Source: DASZVB01 sp035545855
GTDB taxonomy: Bacteria; Myxococcota_A; Polyangia; Polyangiales; Polyangiaceae
Assembly: GCA_035545855.1 (NCBI GenBank)
Contig: DASZXK010000157.1
Location: forward strand, 1-64,000
Direction of reading: 5' to 3'
Length of the DNA: 64,000 bases
Positions 15,948-25,778 of this stretch are shown here, one piece after another (position 1 is the stretch's first letter; every line of letters begins with the position of its first letter). The position numbers and the translations under genes were made by a program. Below the pieces are notes generated by a model. That model searched no databases, was not told the DNA's origin, and saw nothing but the letters and a program-made list of their open reading frames with translations.

Positions 15948-17843
15948 ATGGATCGAGCGAGCGCTCTCGGGCTCATGTCGCGGAAGGCCCGCTCGGCGGC
16001 GCTGCGTCTTCGGCTGAACGAAATCCTCGCCCGGGCGTCGCTCGGCGCCGTCCTGCTTCTCGCCTACGTGGCGTTCGCCCTGTCGGTGGTGAAGGTCACG
16101 CACGGCGCGCCATCCGCCGTGCGGGGACTCGCCTGGGGCGGGGCGGTTCCACTTCTCGTCTGGTTCGGCCTGCTGCTCCATGCTGCCCTGCGTCACGCCC
16201 CGAGCACGCGCGGCGCGCTCGCCCTGGACCGCCACCACGGGCTCGACGATCGCATCACCAATGCCCTCGAATTCGCAGGAGTTTCCGCCGAATCCCGAAC
16301 GTCCCTCATGGAGGCCGCCATCGAGGACGCCGCGCGCTTCGCCGACGCGGCCTCGCCGCCGAAGGCCGTGCCGCTCCGGGCGCCGAGGGATGCCCCGGCG
16401 GTGCTGCTCCTGCTCGTCGCGTGCGGTGGGATCGCGCTCCTCGAGGTGCCCGTGGAACGCGTCGTGCCGCCGCCCCCGAGGCACGTGGACGCGCTCCTGC
16501 TCGGCGCGGACGACGTCGAGCTCCTCCGGCGGATCGCCGAGGACATGACGCAGAACACCTCCGACCCGACGGCCCTGTCGAGCGCCCGCCGCTTCAACCA
16601 GCTCGTCGAGGATCTCGCCGAGCGGCGGCTGGACCGCCGCGAGGTGTTTCGACGGCTGGACGACCTCGCCCGGGGTCTGGAGAGCCCGGCGGATCTCGAC
16701 ACGTCCGCCCTCGACGAGGCGCTCGACGACGTGGCGAAGGAGCTCGACAAGAGCGGCCTCGCGAAGCCCGTCGCGCGGGCTCTCGCCGACAAGCGCCTCA
16801 CGGACGCCGAGCACGCGATGGAAGACCTCGCGAAGCGAGTGGAGACGGCCAAGAAGGCCGTCGACAAGCAGAAGCTCGAGGAGCTCCGGAAGTCTCTCGA
16901 GAAGGCGAGCCAGGCCGCCGCCGCGAAGAGCGCGAAGGCGACCCAGGAGCGGAGTGAGCTCGAAGAGCGCCGGAAACGGCTCCTGAAGAAGAAGGAGAAC
17001 GGCGGCCTCACCCCCTCCGAGCAGGCGGAGCTGAACCGAACGGAGCGTCGCCTCGAGCGGCTGAACCGGGATCAGGGCCGCTCGGACGCCGCGCGCGAAG
17101 GCCTCTCTGGGCTCGACAAGGACCTCGCGAAGGCCGCGAGCGATCTCATGAAGGAGCTCGGAGACAGCGCCCAGGATCTCCGGCAGTCTGCGGAGGACAT
17201 CCACAGAACGGCCGATCGCAAGCTGAGCGACGAGCAGAAGAAGGAAATGCTCCGGCGCGTGGAGGAGCTCCGGCAGATGCTCCGGCAAGAAGGACAGGCC
17301 GGGCGCGATCGTCTGAAGCGGATGATGGCATTCGGTCAGCGAGCCCGGGGGCAAAGTGGCCAGTCGAGTGGTCAGGGACGCGGCCAGGGGCACGGCCAGG
17401 GTGGTCAGGGCAAGGACGGCCAGGGACAGACGGAGCTCCGTCTCGGCCGTGGGCAGCCCGGCGGTCCGGGCGGCCTCGTGATCGGCCCCGGAGGCGCGTC
17501 GATGCCCGGACAGGGCAGCGAGAGCGGCGGCCCCGGAAGCGGCCCGGGCGGCGGGGGCGAGGAGTGGGGCACCGGCCACGACGAGAACGTCCGCGGCGAC
17601 AAGACCGCCCTCGCCGGCAAGACCGAGGACACGACGGCCCAGGCAGTCGACACCGGTCAGGGCGATTCGACGAGCCAGGTGATCTACGGCGCCGCCGAGC
17701 GCGGGTTCGTGGGTCGCGGCTACAAGAAGGTGTACGCGGACTACGAGAACGTGGCCGAGGAGGTCCTCGGCCACGACGAGATCCCGCCCGGCTATCGATT
17801 CTACGTGCGTCGCTACTTCCAGCTCATCCGACCGCGCGACTGA
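15948..17843 (+). CDS. membrane coiled-coil protein with Gly-rich tail, first gene of MoxR/VWA operon
   Basis: 631 residues. Two N-terminal hydrophobic segments (about 33-52 and 62-80) and a third near 145-165 (AVLLLLVACGGIALL), separated by TRGALALDRHHGLDDRITNALEF, a stretch seen in DUF4175-type proteins. Residues ~190-460 are long charged coiled coil (KLEELRKSLEKASQAAA, LEERRKRLLKKKENGG). Residues ~465-560 are Gly/Gln-rich low complexity, followed by a conserved-looking end (YKKVYADYENVAEEVL, PPGYRFYVRRYFQLIRP). It probably works with the MoxR ATPase and VWA proteins downstream as a membrane-bound assembly. The start MDRASALG is preceded by GAGAAGAGAAGG. Family placement is by resemblance only. 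Confidence 0.75.
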   Translation: MDRASALGLMSRKARSAALRLRLNEILARASLGAVLLLAYVAFALSVVKVTHGAPSAVRGLAWGGAVPLLVWFGLLLHAALRHAPSTRGALALDRHHGLDDRITNALEFAGVSAESRTSLMEAAIEDAARFADAASPPKAVPLRAPRDAPAVLLLLVACGGIALLEVPVERVVPPPPRHVDALLLGADDVELLRRIAEDMTQNTSDPTALSSARRFNQLVEDLAERRLDRREVFRRLDDLARGLESPADLDTSALDEALDDVAKELDKSGLAKPVARALADKRLTDAEHAMEDLAKRVETAKKAVDKQKLEELRKSLEKASQAAAAKSAKATQERSELEERRKRLLKKKENGGLTPSEQAELNRTERRLERLNRDQGRSDAAREGLSGLDKDLAKAASDLMKELGDSAQDLRQSAEDIHRTADRKLSDEQKKEMLRRVEELRQMLRQEGQAGRDRLKRMMAFGQRARGQSGQSSGQGRGQGHGQGGQGKDGQGQTELRLGRGQPGGPGGLVIGPGGASMPGQGSESGGPGSGPGGGGEEWGTGHDENVRGDKTALAGKTEDTTAQAVDTGQGDSTSQVIYGAAERGFVGRGYKKVYADYENVAEEVLGHDEIPPGYRFYVRRYFQLIRPRD

Positions 17844-17876
17844 ACTCCGCGAGAAAACCGAAGGACGAAACGAAAC

Positions 17877-18878
17877 ATGGCCGAAGCCGACAAAGTGCGG
17901 AGCGACGTCGAAGCGTTCCAGAAGAAGATCGGGCTCCTCCGAGAGGAGGTCGGGCGCGTCATCGTCGGACAGCGGGACATCGTCGACGGCGTGCTGACGT
18001 GCATGATCGCGGGCTCCCACGCGCTCCTCGAAGGCGTCCCGGGGCTCGGCAAGACGATGCTCGTCCGCACGCTCGCCGAGTCGATGGGACTCGAGTTCTC
18101 CCGCATCCAGTTCACGCCGGATCTCATGCCGGCGGACATCATCGGGACGACCGTCATCGACGAGGGTGGCGGCGGGAGCCGCGCGTTCGAGTTCCGGAAA
18201 GGGCCGGTGTTCTCGAACGTGCTCCTCGCCGACGAGATCAACCGCGCGACGCCGAAGACGCAGAGCGCGCTCCTCGAGGCGATGCAGGAGCAGCGCGTGA
18301 CGGTCGGGCGGAACACGTATCCCATCGACGCGCCCTACTTCGTGCTGGCGACGCAGAACCCGCTCGAGATGGAGGGGACGTACCCGCTCCCGGAGGCGCA
18401 GCTCGATCGTTTCTTCTTCAAGCTCCACGTCTCCTTCCCGTCCCGGGACGAGCTCCACCAGGTGCTCGACCGCACCACGACGGACTACGTGGCGGCGGTG
18501 AAGAAGGTGGTCTCGAAGGAGGACGTCCTCTCCATGCAGGCGCTCGCGCGCACCGTCCCGGTCGCGAAGCACGTGCAGGATTACGCGGTGCGGCTCCTCC
18601 TCTCCACCCACCCGGAGACCGCCGACGCCCCGGAGCGCGTGAAGCGCTTCGTCCGCACCGGCGCCTCGCCCCGCGGCGCGCAGGCGATGCTCCTCGCCGC
18701 GAAGATCCGGGCCTTGCTCGAAGGCCGGTTCGCGGCGGCGATCGCGGACGTGAAGGCCGCGGCGCTCCCGGCGCTCCGGCACCGCGTCCTGCTCTCGTTC
18801 GAAGGCGAGGCAGAGGGCGTGAAGGCCGACCAGGTGATCCGCGAGATCCTCGAGAAGCTCCCGGAGGAGAAGGGCTGA
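17877..18878 (+). CDS. MoxR-family AAA+ ATPase
   Basis: 333 residues. Walker A in EGVPGLGKTML, Walker B in VLLADEINRATPK, sensor region VLATQNPLEMEGTYPLPEAQLDRF and the lid domain with GASPRGAQAML, all standard for MoxR ATPases. These act as chaperone-like motors that load metal or cofactor, or remodel partners carrying VWA domains. It is second in an operon with a coiled-coil membrane protein upstream (33 bp) and DUF58 and VWA proteins downstream, the classic MoxR-DUF58-VWA arrangement (as in Bat operons). The partner complex and its target in this bacterium are unknown. Confidence 0.93.
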   Translation: MAEADKVRSDVEAFQKKIGLLREEVGRVIVGQRDIVDGVLTCMIAGSHALLEGVPGLGKTMLVRTLAESMGLEFSRIQFTPDLMPADIIGTTVIDEGGGGSRAFEFRKGPVFSNVLLADEINRATPKTQSALLEAMQEQRVTVGRNTYPIDAPYFVLATQNPLEMEGTYPLPEAQLDRFFFKLHVSFPSRDELHQVLDRTTTDYVAAVKKVVSKEDVLSMQALARTVPVAKHVQDYAVRLLLSTHPETADAPERVKRFVRTGASPRGAQAMLLAAKIRALLEGRFAAAIADVKAAALPALRHRVLLSFEGEAEGVKADQVIREILEKLPEEKG

Positions 18879-18934
18879 CGGCGCGGGCGGCTCCGGCCGC
18901 CCGGGTCGTCGACGGAGCTCCATCGGACTCTCGC

Positions 18935-19870
18935 ATGGGCGTGCTCGATCTCCTGAGGAAGCCGAAGGTCGCGGCCGAGCGTCGTGCCCCGAGGACGTCG
19001 CTCTTCGACGACGACTTCCAGACGAAGCTCGAGACGCTCGCCATCGTGAGCCGACGCGTGTTCGCGGGTCGCATGCGCGCCGAGCGGCGGAGCAAGAAGA
19101 AGGGTAGCGGCGTCGAGTTCGCCGATCACCGCGACTACGTCCCCGGGGACGACTTCCGCTTCGTCGACTGGAACGTCTATCAACGGTTCGGTCGGCTCCT
19201 CGTGCGCCTGTACGAGGAAGAAGAAGACCTCGGCATCTACTTCATCGTGGACTGCTCGGGGTCCATGGGGTTCGGCGACGGCAGGAAGTTCGACCAGGCG
19301 CGCCGCCTCGTCGCGGCGCTCGCGTACGTGGGGCTTTCGAACCTCGATCGCATCTCCGTCGTCGCGGTGAACGAGGGCGTCGTCTCCCAGATCCCGAGCG
19401 CGCGCGGCAAGGGTCGCATCTTCAAGGTGTTCCACTTCCTGGAAGACCTGGAAGCGTCCGGCAAGACGGGTCTGGAGGCGGCGATCGAGAAGGTCGTCGC
19501 GCAGCACAAGCGACGCGGGCTCGCCGTGCTCGTGAGCGACCTGTACGACCCCGCGGGCTTCGAACGCGGCATCAACGAGCTCCGGTACGCGAAGTTCGAG
19601 CCCTACGTGCTCCACGTCGTCGATCCGAGAGACGCGCGCCCCGAGCTCCGCGGCGACGTCCACCTCTACGACTGCGAGACGGGTGACGAGCGCGAGGTGA
19701 CCGTGACGGACGCGCTCCTCGCGAAGATGGAGGTCGCGTACCGGGAGCACCTCCAGGAGATCGAGCGGTTCTGCACGCGGAGCCAGGTGCCGTACTTCCA
19801 GGCCGACGTGGACACGCCGTTCGACGAGCTCGTGCTCCGGGTCTTCCGGCGCGGGGGATTCCTCCGCTGA
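18935..19870 (+). CDS. DUF58 protein with VWA-like domain
   Basis: 311 residues from ATG 18935. The DUF58 core is clear: EFADHRDYVPGDDFRFVDWNVYQRFGRLLVR region, with GDDFRFVDW as the signature. A VWA-like half follows with metal site DCSGSMGFGDGRKFDQA. No membrane helix, so it is a cytoplasmic or membrane-peripheral partner that MoxR acts on. A longer in-frame reading upstream overlaps the MoxR gene and has shadow composition, so I reject it. Its stop shares one base with the next start (TGATG), so translation of the VWA gene is coupled to it. Confidence 0.9.
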   Translation: MGVLDLLRKPKVAAERRAPRTSLFDDDFQTKLETLAIVSRRVFAGRMRAERRSKKKGSGVEFADHRDYVPGDDFRFVDWNVYQRFGRLLVRLYEEEEDLGIYFIVDCSGSMGFGDGRKFDQARRLVAALAYVGLSNLDRISVVAVNEGVVSQIPSARGKGRIFKVFHFLEDLEASGKTGLEAAIEKVVAQHKRRGLAVLVSDLYDPAGFERGINELRYAKFEPYVLHVVDPRDARPELRGDVHLYDCETGDEREVTVTDALLAKMEVAYREHLQEIERFCTRSQVPYFQADVDTPFDELVLRVFRRGGFLR

Positions 19871-21741
19871 TGCACTTCGTGGGCCTCTCCACCGGCGCTC
19901 TCGTCGCGACGGTCGCCGGCGTCTTCCTCGCGACGGCGCTGCTCTACGTGCTGAAGCTCCGGCGGCGCCCCGTCGCGGTGCCGTTCTCGCCGATCTGGCA
20001 GCGCGTCTTGCGCGACAAGGACGCCTCCGAGCTCTTCTCGCGGCTCCGGAGCCTCCTCTCGCTGCTCCTCCAGCTCGTCATCGCGGGGCTCGTCATCGCG
20101 GCGCTCGCGGATCCGCGGCCGGCGGCCGGCGCCGGCGAAGGACGCAGCGTCGTCGTCCTGGTCGACACGAGCGCGTCCATGCAGGCGACGGACGTCCTGC
20201 CGAGTCGCATCGACGTCGCGAAGAAGAAGGCCGCCGAGCTCGTCTCCGGGCTCGGGTCCGCGGACCGCATGCTCGTCGCGAAGATGGACGCGAGCGTCGC
20301 GCCCCTCACGACGATGACCGGCGAACCCGCGGATCTCCGCGACGGGATCCTCCGTCTCGAGGCGACGGAGACGCACGCGGACGTCCGGCGCGCCCTCGCC
20401 TTCGCCCTCGACGCGCTTCGCGGCGCGCCGCACCCGGAGATCGTCGTCGTCAGCGACGGCGCGGGTTTCACGAAGGAGGACACGGAGGGCCTCGACCTCG
20501 GCGCGGTGAAGGTGTCCTTCGCGCCCATCGGCGCGAGCGGGCGGAACGTCGCCGTCACGGGGTTTTCCGTCCGGCGATACCCGCTGGATGCGTCTCGCTA
20601 CGAGGTCCTCCTCGAGGTCACGAACACGAACGACGCGCCCGCGGACGTCGAGCTGTCCCTGCTCGGGGACGGCGAGGTCGTGGACGTCACGCGGCTCTCC
20701 CTGAAGCCGAACGAGCGGCTGCCACGCGTCTACGGCGATCTCGGCGGCGCGAGCCGGAAGCTCGAGGCGCGCATCAAGCTCACGTCGGCGAAGGACGAGC
20801 TCCCCGCGGACGATCGCGCGTACGCGCTGATGCCGGAGCGGCGCCGTGCTCGCGTGCAGGTCGTGACGAAGGGCAACACGTACCTCGAGGCCGCGCTCCT
20901 CCTCGACGAGTACCTCGACGTGACGACGGTGGGGCCGGCGGAGTACCGCGCCGACGGCCCGTTCGACGTCACGATCTTCGACGGCGTCGGCGGAGCGCTC
21001 CCCGAGCACGGCGGGGCGCTCTACCTGGACATGCCGGCCGAGGGCGGGCCGCTCAAACTCGGCAAGCCGCTCACGGACTTCGGCTTCGATTCGTGGGACC
21101 GAAAGAGCCCGATCCTGCGGTTCATGGCGGTCGAGAACGTCCAGGTCGCGCGCGGGCACGCCCTCGTGCCGGAAGCGTCGGACCACGTCGTCGGAGCGAG
21201 CGAGAGCGGGCCGATCCTCGTCTCCGGGCGCCGAGACGCGCGTCCCTTCGTCGCGCTCGGCTTCGACCCGCGCAACAGCGATCTCGTGCTGCGCGTCGCG
21301 TGGCCGCTCTTCGTCTTGAACGTCATCCACACCTTCGCGGAAGAGGACGCGAGCTACCTCTCGGCGTATCGCACCGGCGAGCCGTGGAAGCTCCCGGTGC
21401 CGGGCGAAGGCACCGTGGCGTGGGTGAAGGATCCCGGCGGCGTCGTCCACGAGGTGCCCGTCCAGGACGGCCGCGCGTCGCTGTTCGGGGAGCGCGCGGG
21501 TTTCTACGAGCTGTCGCTCGCCGAAGGCGCCCCGGGGACGCTATTCGCGGCGAACCTCTCGGATCCGGCCGAGAGCCGCATCGAGCCCGGGAAATCCTTC
21601 TCCGTCGGCAAGACCGCGGCGGGCAAGGTCGAGGGATTCTCCGTCGGCGTCCGGCGCGAGATCTGGGTCTACCTCGTCGCCGCGGCGGTCCTCCTCTCGG
21701 TGCTCGAGTGGTTCTCCTACCACCGGAGGATCACGGTTTGA
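19870..21741 (+). CDS. BatA-like membrane VWA protein
   Basis: 623 residues. N-terminal BatA-type region with two hydrophobic segments (about 8-28 and 62-82; LYVLKLRRRPVAVPFSPIW, SLLSLLLQLVIAGLVIAAL), then a VWA domain starting VVVLVDTSASMQATD (DxSxS metal site). Residues ~220-590 are strand-rich and probably periplasmic, and a last membrane helix lies near 597-615 (IWVYLVAAAVLLSVLEWF). The architecture, two N-terminal helices, VWA and C-terminal helix, is that of the aerotolerance-type BatA/BatB group. The start overlaps the DUF58 stop. It probably senses or binds envelope proteins with the MoxR complex. Confidence 0.87.
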   Translation: MHFVGLSTGALVATVAGVFLATALLYVLKLRRRPVAVPFSPIWQRVLRDKDASELFSRLRSLLSLLLQLVIAGLVIAALADPRPAAGAGEGRSVVVLVDTSASMQATDVLPSRIDVAKKKAAELVSGLGSADRMLVAKMDASVAPLTTMTGEPADLRDGILRLEATETHADVRRALAFALDALRGAPHPEIVVVSDGAGFTKEDTEGLDLGAVKVSFAPIGASGRNVAVTGFSVRRYPLDASRYEVLLEVTNTNDAPADVELSLLGDGEVVDVTRLSLKPNERLPRVYGDLGGASRKLEARIKLTSAKDELPADDRAYALMPERRRARVQVVTKGNTYLEAALLLDEYLDVTTVGPAEYRADGPFDVTIFDGVGGALPEHGGALYLDMPAEGGPLKLGKPLTDFGFDSWDRKSPILRFMAVENVQVARGHALVPEASDHVVGASESGPILVSGRRDARPFVALGFDPRNSDLVLRVAWPLFVLNVIHTFAEEDASYLSAYRTGEPWKLPVPGEGTVAWVKDPGGVVHEVPVQDGRASLFGERAGFYELSLAEGAPGTLFAANLSDPAESRIEPGKSFSVGKTAAGKVEGFSVGVRREIWVYLVAAAVLLSVLEWFSYHRRITV

Positions 21742-24515
21742 CCCAGCGCGTTCGCGCCTTGCTCGTCGTGGTCCTCGCGACGGCCGCCTCCCTCGCGCTC
21801 GCGGCGCTCCTCTTCACGAGGCTCGGCGCCGTTCCGCCCGCGGCGCTCGAGTGGAAGCGGGGAGGTTCGACGTTCACCCTCGCCGATCCGCGGCCGCTCG
21901 CGGTCCTCGGTCTCCTCCCCCTGCTCGCGCTCTCGCTCGTCCGCTCGCTATCGGACCTCCCGTGGCAGCAGCGCGTGCTCGCGATCCTGTTCCGCCTCGG
22001 GTTCCTCGCGACGATCGCCCTCGCCCTCGCGCGTCCCGCTCGGACCGCGGAGACACGGAAGGTGTGCACCGTGCTCCTCCTCGACGTGAGCGACTCCATC
22101 TCGGCGGAGGCGCTCGAAGACGCGAGGAAGAGTGCGCAGGCGCTCCTCGCGGCGAAGCCCCCGGACGACCTCGTGAAGCTCGTCACCTTCGCGAAGCGTC
22201 CGCGGCTCGTCCAGCTCGGGCAGGGTCCGGAGCTCCCCCCCGCTTCCGCCCTCCGCCACGACGCGACTCCGCCGGGCCCCGGCACCGGGGATCGCGCGTC
22301 GGCCGCGACGGACATCGGCGCCGCGCTGGATCTCGCCTACGCCGTGTTCCCGCCCGGATACCTGAAGCGTGTCGTCTTGCTCTCGGACGGCGTCGAGACG
22401 TCGGGAGACGTCCTCGCTGCCGCCGACCGCGCGCGGTCGTTCGGCGTCGAGGTCCATGCCGTGCCGTCCCGGCGCCCGCCTCCCGCGGAGGTCGCAATCC
22501 GGTCGCTCGGCGTCCCCGGGAAGGTGCAGATCGGCGAGCCCTTCGAGGTCACGGCCGACGTCTATTCGAGCCGGAAGACGAAGGCGCGGATCCGGCTCTA
22601 TCAGGGCGAGGTCCTGAACGGCCTCGGCGGCGTGAAGGAAGTCGACCTGTCGCCGGGCTCGAACGACGTGCGGTTCTCGTCGGTCGTGCGCTTCGGCGGC
22701 AAGGTCACCTACGCGGCGGAGGTGGATCGGATGGCGGAGGACACCTTCGCGGCGAACAACCGCGTGACGGCGTCGCTGGACGTCCCGGGCCGTCCGGCGG
22801 TGCTGTACGTGGAGGGGCAGCCCCAGCGGGCGAACTACCTCTCGAGCGCGCTCGGCGCGCAGGAGTTCGACGTGGACGTCCGCGCCGCGACGGCGTTCCC
22901 GGGGTCCCTCGAGGAGCTCGAACGGTACGACTTCTTCATCCTCTCCGACGTCCCCGCGGAGCAGGTGTCGCTCTCGTCTCAGGCGCTCGTCGAGCGCTAC
23001 GTCCGGGATCTCGGCGGCGGGTTCCTGTTCGCCGGAGGACCTGCCGGCTTCGGGCTCGGCGGCTGGGCACACTCGACGATCGAGCGAATCCTCCCCGTGC
23101 GCATGGACGCCGAGCACCGGAAGGACGCGCCGAGCGTCGCGATGACGCTCGTCATCGATCGTTCGGGTTCGATGACGGGGCTTCCCCTGGAGATGGCGAA
23201 GGCCGCGTGCCGCGCGACGGTCGACACGCTCGAGGGAGACGATCTCATCGAGGTCGTCGCGTTCGACTCGAGCCCCATACGCTACGTGAAGATGCAGCCC
23301 GCGCGGTACCGGACGCGCATCGAGGCGGAGATCGCGCGGATCCAGCCCGGCGGCGGCACGGAGATCTTCTCCGCGCTCGACATGGCCTACCAGGACATGA
23401 CCGTCGTCCAGGCGCGGCGAAAGCACGTCATCCTCCTCACGGACGGCCGCGCCGATTCGCAGGGCATCCGCGATCTCGTGCAGGCGATGGTCGCCGAGTC
23501 CATGACGGTGACGACCGTCGGGCTCGGAGAGGGCGCCGACGCCGATTTCCTGCGGACCATCGCCGATACGGGCGGCGGCAGGTACCACCACGTGCCCGAC
23601 CCGAACAGCTTGCCCCGGATCTTCACGCGGGAGACGGAGCTCGTCTCGCGTCAGGCCGCCGTGGAGGAGTGGTTCCCCGTCACCCAGACGAGCTCCGCCG
23701 ACTTCCTGAACGGCGTCGCGATCCAGAGCGCGCCCTTCCTCCACGGGTACGTCGCGACGCAGATGCGGGAGCCCCCGGCGCAGCAGATCCTCGCGAGCGA
23801 CAAGGACGAACCGATCCTCGCCCGCATGAGGGTCGGCCTCGGGTGGACGCTCGCGTGGACGAGCGACGTGAAGAACCAGTGGGCGACGGACTGGCTCCGC
23901 TGGTCCGGGTTCTCGAAATTCTGGGGCCAGCTCGTCCGGGAGCACATGCGGAAGAAGCACCGCCGCGAGCTCGACATGCGGACGGAGATGGAAGACGGCC
24001 GGGTCCGCGCCATCGTGGACGCCTTCACCGCGGACGAGCGCTTCGAGGACGGCCTGGAGAGCAAGCTGACCGTGACCGGTCCCGAGCCGAAGGGAAAGCG
24101 CATGGACGTCCCGATGCGACAGACGGCGCCCGGTCGCTACGAAGCGGATTTCCGGCTGCCGGACTACGGCGCGTTCCTCCTCGAAGCCGAGCACTCGCGT
24201 GTCGGCGACGACGGCGCGCTCCATCCGACGGGCGTCTCTTACGCGGAGGTCGAGAACCCGTATCCGCGCGAGTATTCCGCGTTCGAGCCCGACGTCGCGC
24301 GCCTCGGACGCCTGGTGGCGGCGACGGGCGGCGTCCTGGATCCCGCGCCGCCCGTCGTGTTCGATCCGAAAAACGAGAAGATCGTCTACCGGGAGCCGCT
24401 CTTCGGCCGCGCTCTCTCGGCGGCGCTCCTGGTGTTCCTGCTCGACCTGCTCGTTCGCCGCGTCCGGATCTTCGACCGGAAGTTCGTCGCGAAGCCCCGG
24501 AAGCGGGCGGCGTGA
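21738..24515 (+). CDS. large membrane protein with two VWA regions and a GATase-1-like middle
   Basis: 925 residues from a TTG overlapping the previous stop by 4 bp (TTGA). Hydrophobic segments at about 8-28, 55-72 and 80-100 lead to a first VWA (CTVLLLDVSDSISAEA). A strand-rich region and a class-I glutamine-amidotransferase-like middle follow (VLYVEGQPQRANYLSSAL, GGGFLFAGGPAGFGLGGW). The second VWA has LVIDRSGSMTGLP and HVILLTDGRAD. A C-terminal Ig-like/extracellular region and one helix near 892-912 complete it. This architecture is common for the last gene of MoxR/VWA operons. The GATase region shows no obvious catalytic Cys and is probably a non-enzymatic fold. A longer in-frame ORF upstream is a shadow of the BatA-like gene. 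Confidence 0.85.
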   Translation: MTQRVRALLVVVLATAASLALAALLFTRLGAVPPAALEWKRGGSTFTLADPRPLAVLGLLPLLALSLVRSLSDLPWQQRVLAILFRLGFLATIALALARPARTAETRKVCTVLLLDVSDSISAEALEDARKSAQALLAAKPPDDLVKLVTFAKRPRLVQLGQGPELPPASALRHDATPPGPGTGDRASAATDIGAALDLAYAVFPPGYLKRVVLLSDGVETSGDVLAAADRARSFGVEVHAVPSRRPPPAEVAIRSLGVPGKVQIGEPFEVTADVYSSRKTKARIRLYQGEVLNGLGGVKEVDLSPGSNDVRFSSVVRFGGKVTYAAEVDRMAEDTFAANNRVTASLDVPGRPAVLYVEGQPQRANYLSSALGAQEFDVDVRAATAFPGSLEELERYDFFILSDVPAEQVSLSSQALVERYVRDLGGGFLFAGGPAGFGLGGWAHSTIERILPVRMDAEHRKDAPSVAMTLVIDRSGSMTGLPLEMAKAACRATVDTLEGDDLIEVVAFDSSPIRYVKMQPARYRTRIEAEIARIQPGGGTEIFSALDMAYQDMTVVQARRKHVILLTDGRADSQGIRDLVQAMVAESMTVTTVGLGEGADADFLRTIADTGGGRYHHVPDPNSLPRIFTRETELVSRQAAVEEWFPVTQTSSADFLNGVAIQSAPFLHGYVATQMREPPAQQILASDKDEPILARMRVGLGWTLAWTSDVKNQWATDWLRWSGFSKFWGQLVREHMRKKHRRELDMRTEMEDGRVRAIVDAFTADERFEDGLESKLTVTGPEPKGKRMDVPMRQTAPGRYEADFRLPDYGAFLLEAEHSRVGDDGALHPTGVSYAEVENPYPREYSAFEPDVARLGRLVAATGGVLDPAPPVVFDPKNEKIVYREPLFGRALSAALLVFLLDLLVRRVRIFDRKFVAKPRKRAA

Positions 24516-24521
24516 GCCCGG

Positions 24522-25640
24522 CTACTTCGCCGGGACCTCACCGCACCGGGTGGGCGAGCATTTCTCGTTCGCGCACACCTTGCTGAGGCATTCCTCGTCC
24601 GTCGTGCACGCCGCGCCGTCGTCCTGGATCGCCTTGCAGGTACCGGCGACGCACGTCGTGGTGTTCGAGCAGAGATCCTTCGTCTTGTCCGTCTCCGCGT
24701 GAGCGGCGCAGGCGTCGCCGTCGCCGGGAAGAGCGGTGCACTTTCCGTCGAGCGTGTTCGGCGTGAGCTTGCAGTACTGCCCCTCGGGGCAAGACTCCGG
24801 GAACGCGACGTGGCAGTCCGAGCCGGTCGCGGCCTTCTCGCACTTCCAGGTGATGGCGCCCGCCTGGTCGACGGACAGCGCCGCGCACACCAGCCCCTCC
24901 GCGCAGAGCACGGATGCCGTCGGATCGCACGGCGCGCCGTCCTCCGCGGCGAAGGCGGACGTGATCGTCTCGCACTGGCCGGCCTTCGTGTCCGACGCTC
25001 CAGCGCAGATCAGACCGCCGCCGCACGCACCGGCGTGGTCCGGACCCTCGCAAGCGTCGTCCTTCTTCCCGGCGTTCGTGCACACCTTCGTCGAATCCGG
25101 GCAGACCATGCCGCTCTTGCACTCGTCGTCGTCCGTGCAGGCCGACCCTTCGCCGAGGAGCGCGGCGCACTTTCCGGGACACGTCGAGGACTCGTCGCAG
25201 AAGTCTCCCGGGGTGCACTCGGCGTTCATCGTGCAATCGCCACCCGTCGCGACGGTGCCGGTGATGACGCCCGGGCAGAGGTCGGAAAGCCGCGTCGAGA
25301 TGACGTCGCACGCGGCCGCCTTCACCGCGGAGAGGCACGCCGCTACCCGGGTGCCGTCGTACTTCACGCGTCCGTCGTCGATCGCCGTCTGCAGGAGCGA
25401 GAACTCGCCTTGCTGGAGGGATTCGATCTGGCTCGTCTTGCAGTCCTTCCCCTTCAGGAAGGAAGCGAGGAGCGGTCCGAAGCACGGATCGACCGCGTCG
25501 CAGAGCGCGCCCGCGAGCTGGTCGGGAAGGTCCGCGAGGGCGACGCCGCCGGGGGACGAGCTCGAGTCGTTCCCGCCGCACGCGGCGACGATCAGTGGGA
25601 CGGTCAACGAAAGCCCGAGAGCGCGGCGAAGAAAATCCAT
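24522..25640 (-). CDS. Cys-rich lipoprotein with Dickkopf-like N-repeats
   Basis: 372 residues. The signal ends in a lipobox-like VAAC (Cys21; MDFLRRALGLSLTVPLIVAAC), then a Ser/Gly linker. Residues ~35-125 form a helical domain with a few Cys. From ~140 to the end there are repeated Cys modules of the type C-T-x-D-x-E-C-x-S-x-x-C and C-A-x-G-x-C, which resemble the Dickkopf N-terminal Cys pattern found in many myxobacterial lipoproteins. Probably displayed on the outer membrane or cell surface; ligand unknown. Its 3' end faces the VWA operon with only 6 bp between stops. The long in-frame extension upstream is antisense to the ligase gene and is rejected. Confidence 0.85.
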   Translation of the reverse strand: MDFLRRALGLSLTVPLIVAACGGNDSSSSPGGVALADLPDQLAGALCDAVDPCFGPLLASFLKGKDCKTSQIESLQQGEFSLLQTAIDDGRVKYDGTRVAACLSAVKAAACDVISTRLSDLCPGVITGTVATGGDCTMNAECTPGDFCDESSTCPGKCAALLGEGSACTDDDECKSGMVCPDSTKVCTNAGKKDDACEGPDHAGACGGGLICAGASDTKAGQCETITSAFAAEDGAPCDPTASVLCAEGLVCAALSVDQAGAITWKCEKAATGSDCHVAFPESCPEGQYCKLTPNTLDGKCTALPGDGDACAAHAETDKTKDLCSNTTTCVAGTCKAIQDDGAACTTDEECLSKVCANEKCSPTRCGEVPAK

Positions 25641-25778
25641 GACCGAAGAATGTACTCTCGACCTCTCTCCCGGGGAAACGGGCAAAAACGACGGTGATTC
25701 CGCGACCCTCGGCAAAACGCGCTCGTTTTCGGATAGAACTTGCGGCCCCGCTTCCGGGCCCCAGAAGCAGCTCTTCCG

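Noticed and set aside
15879..18923. 1014-codon open frame on the minus strand across the coiled-coil and MoxR genes
   Set aside because: It is the antisense shadow of two well-supported plus-strand genes with clear motifs; its product is Arg/Glu/Leu low complexity without any domain.
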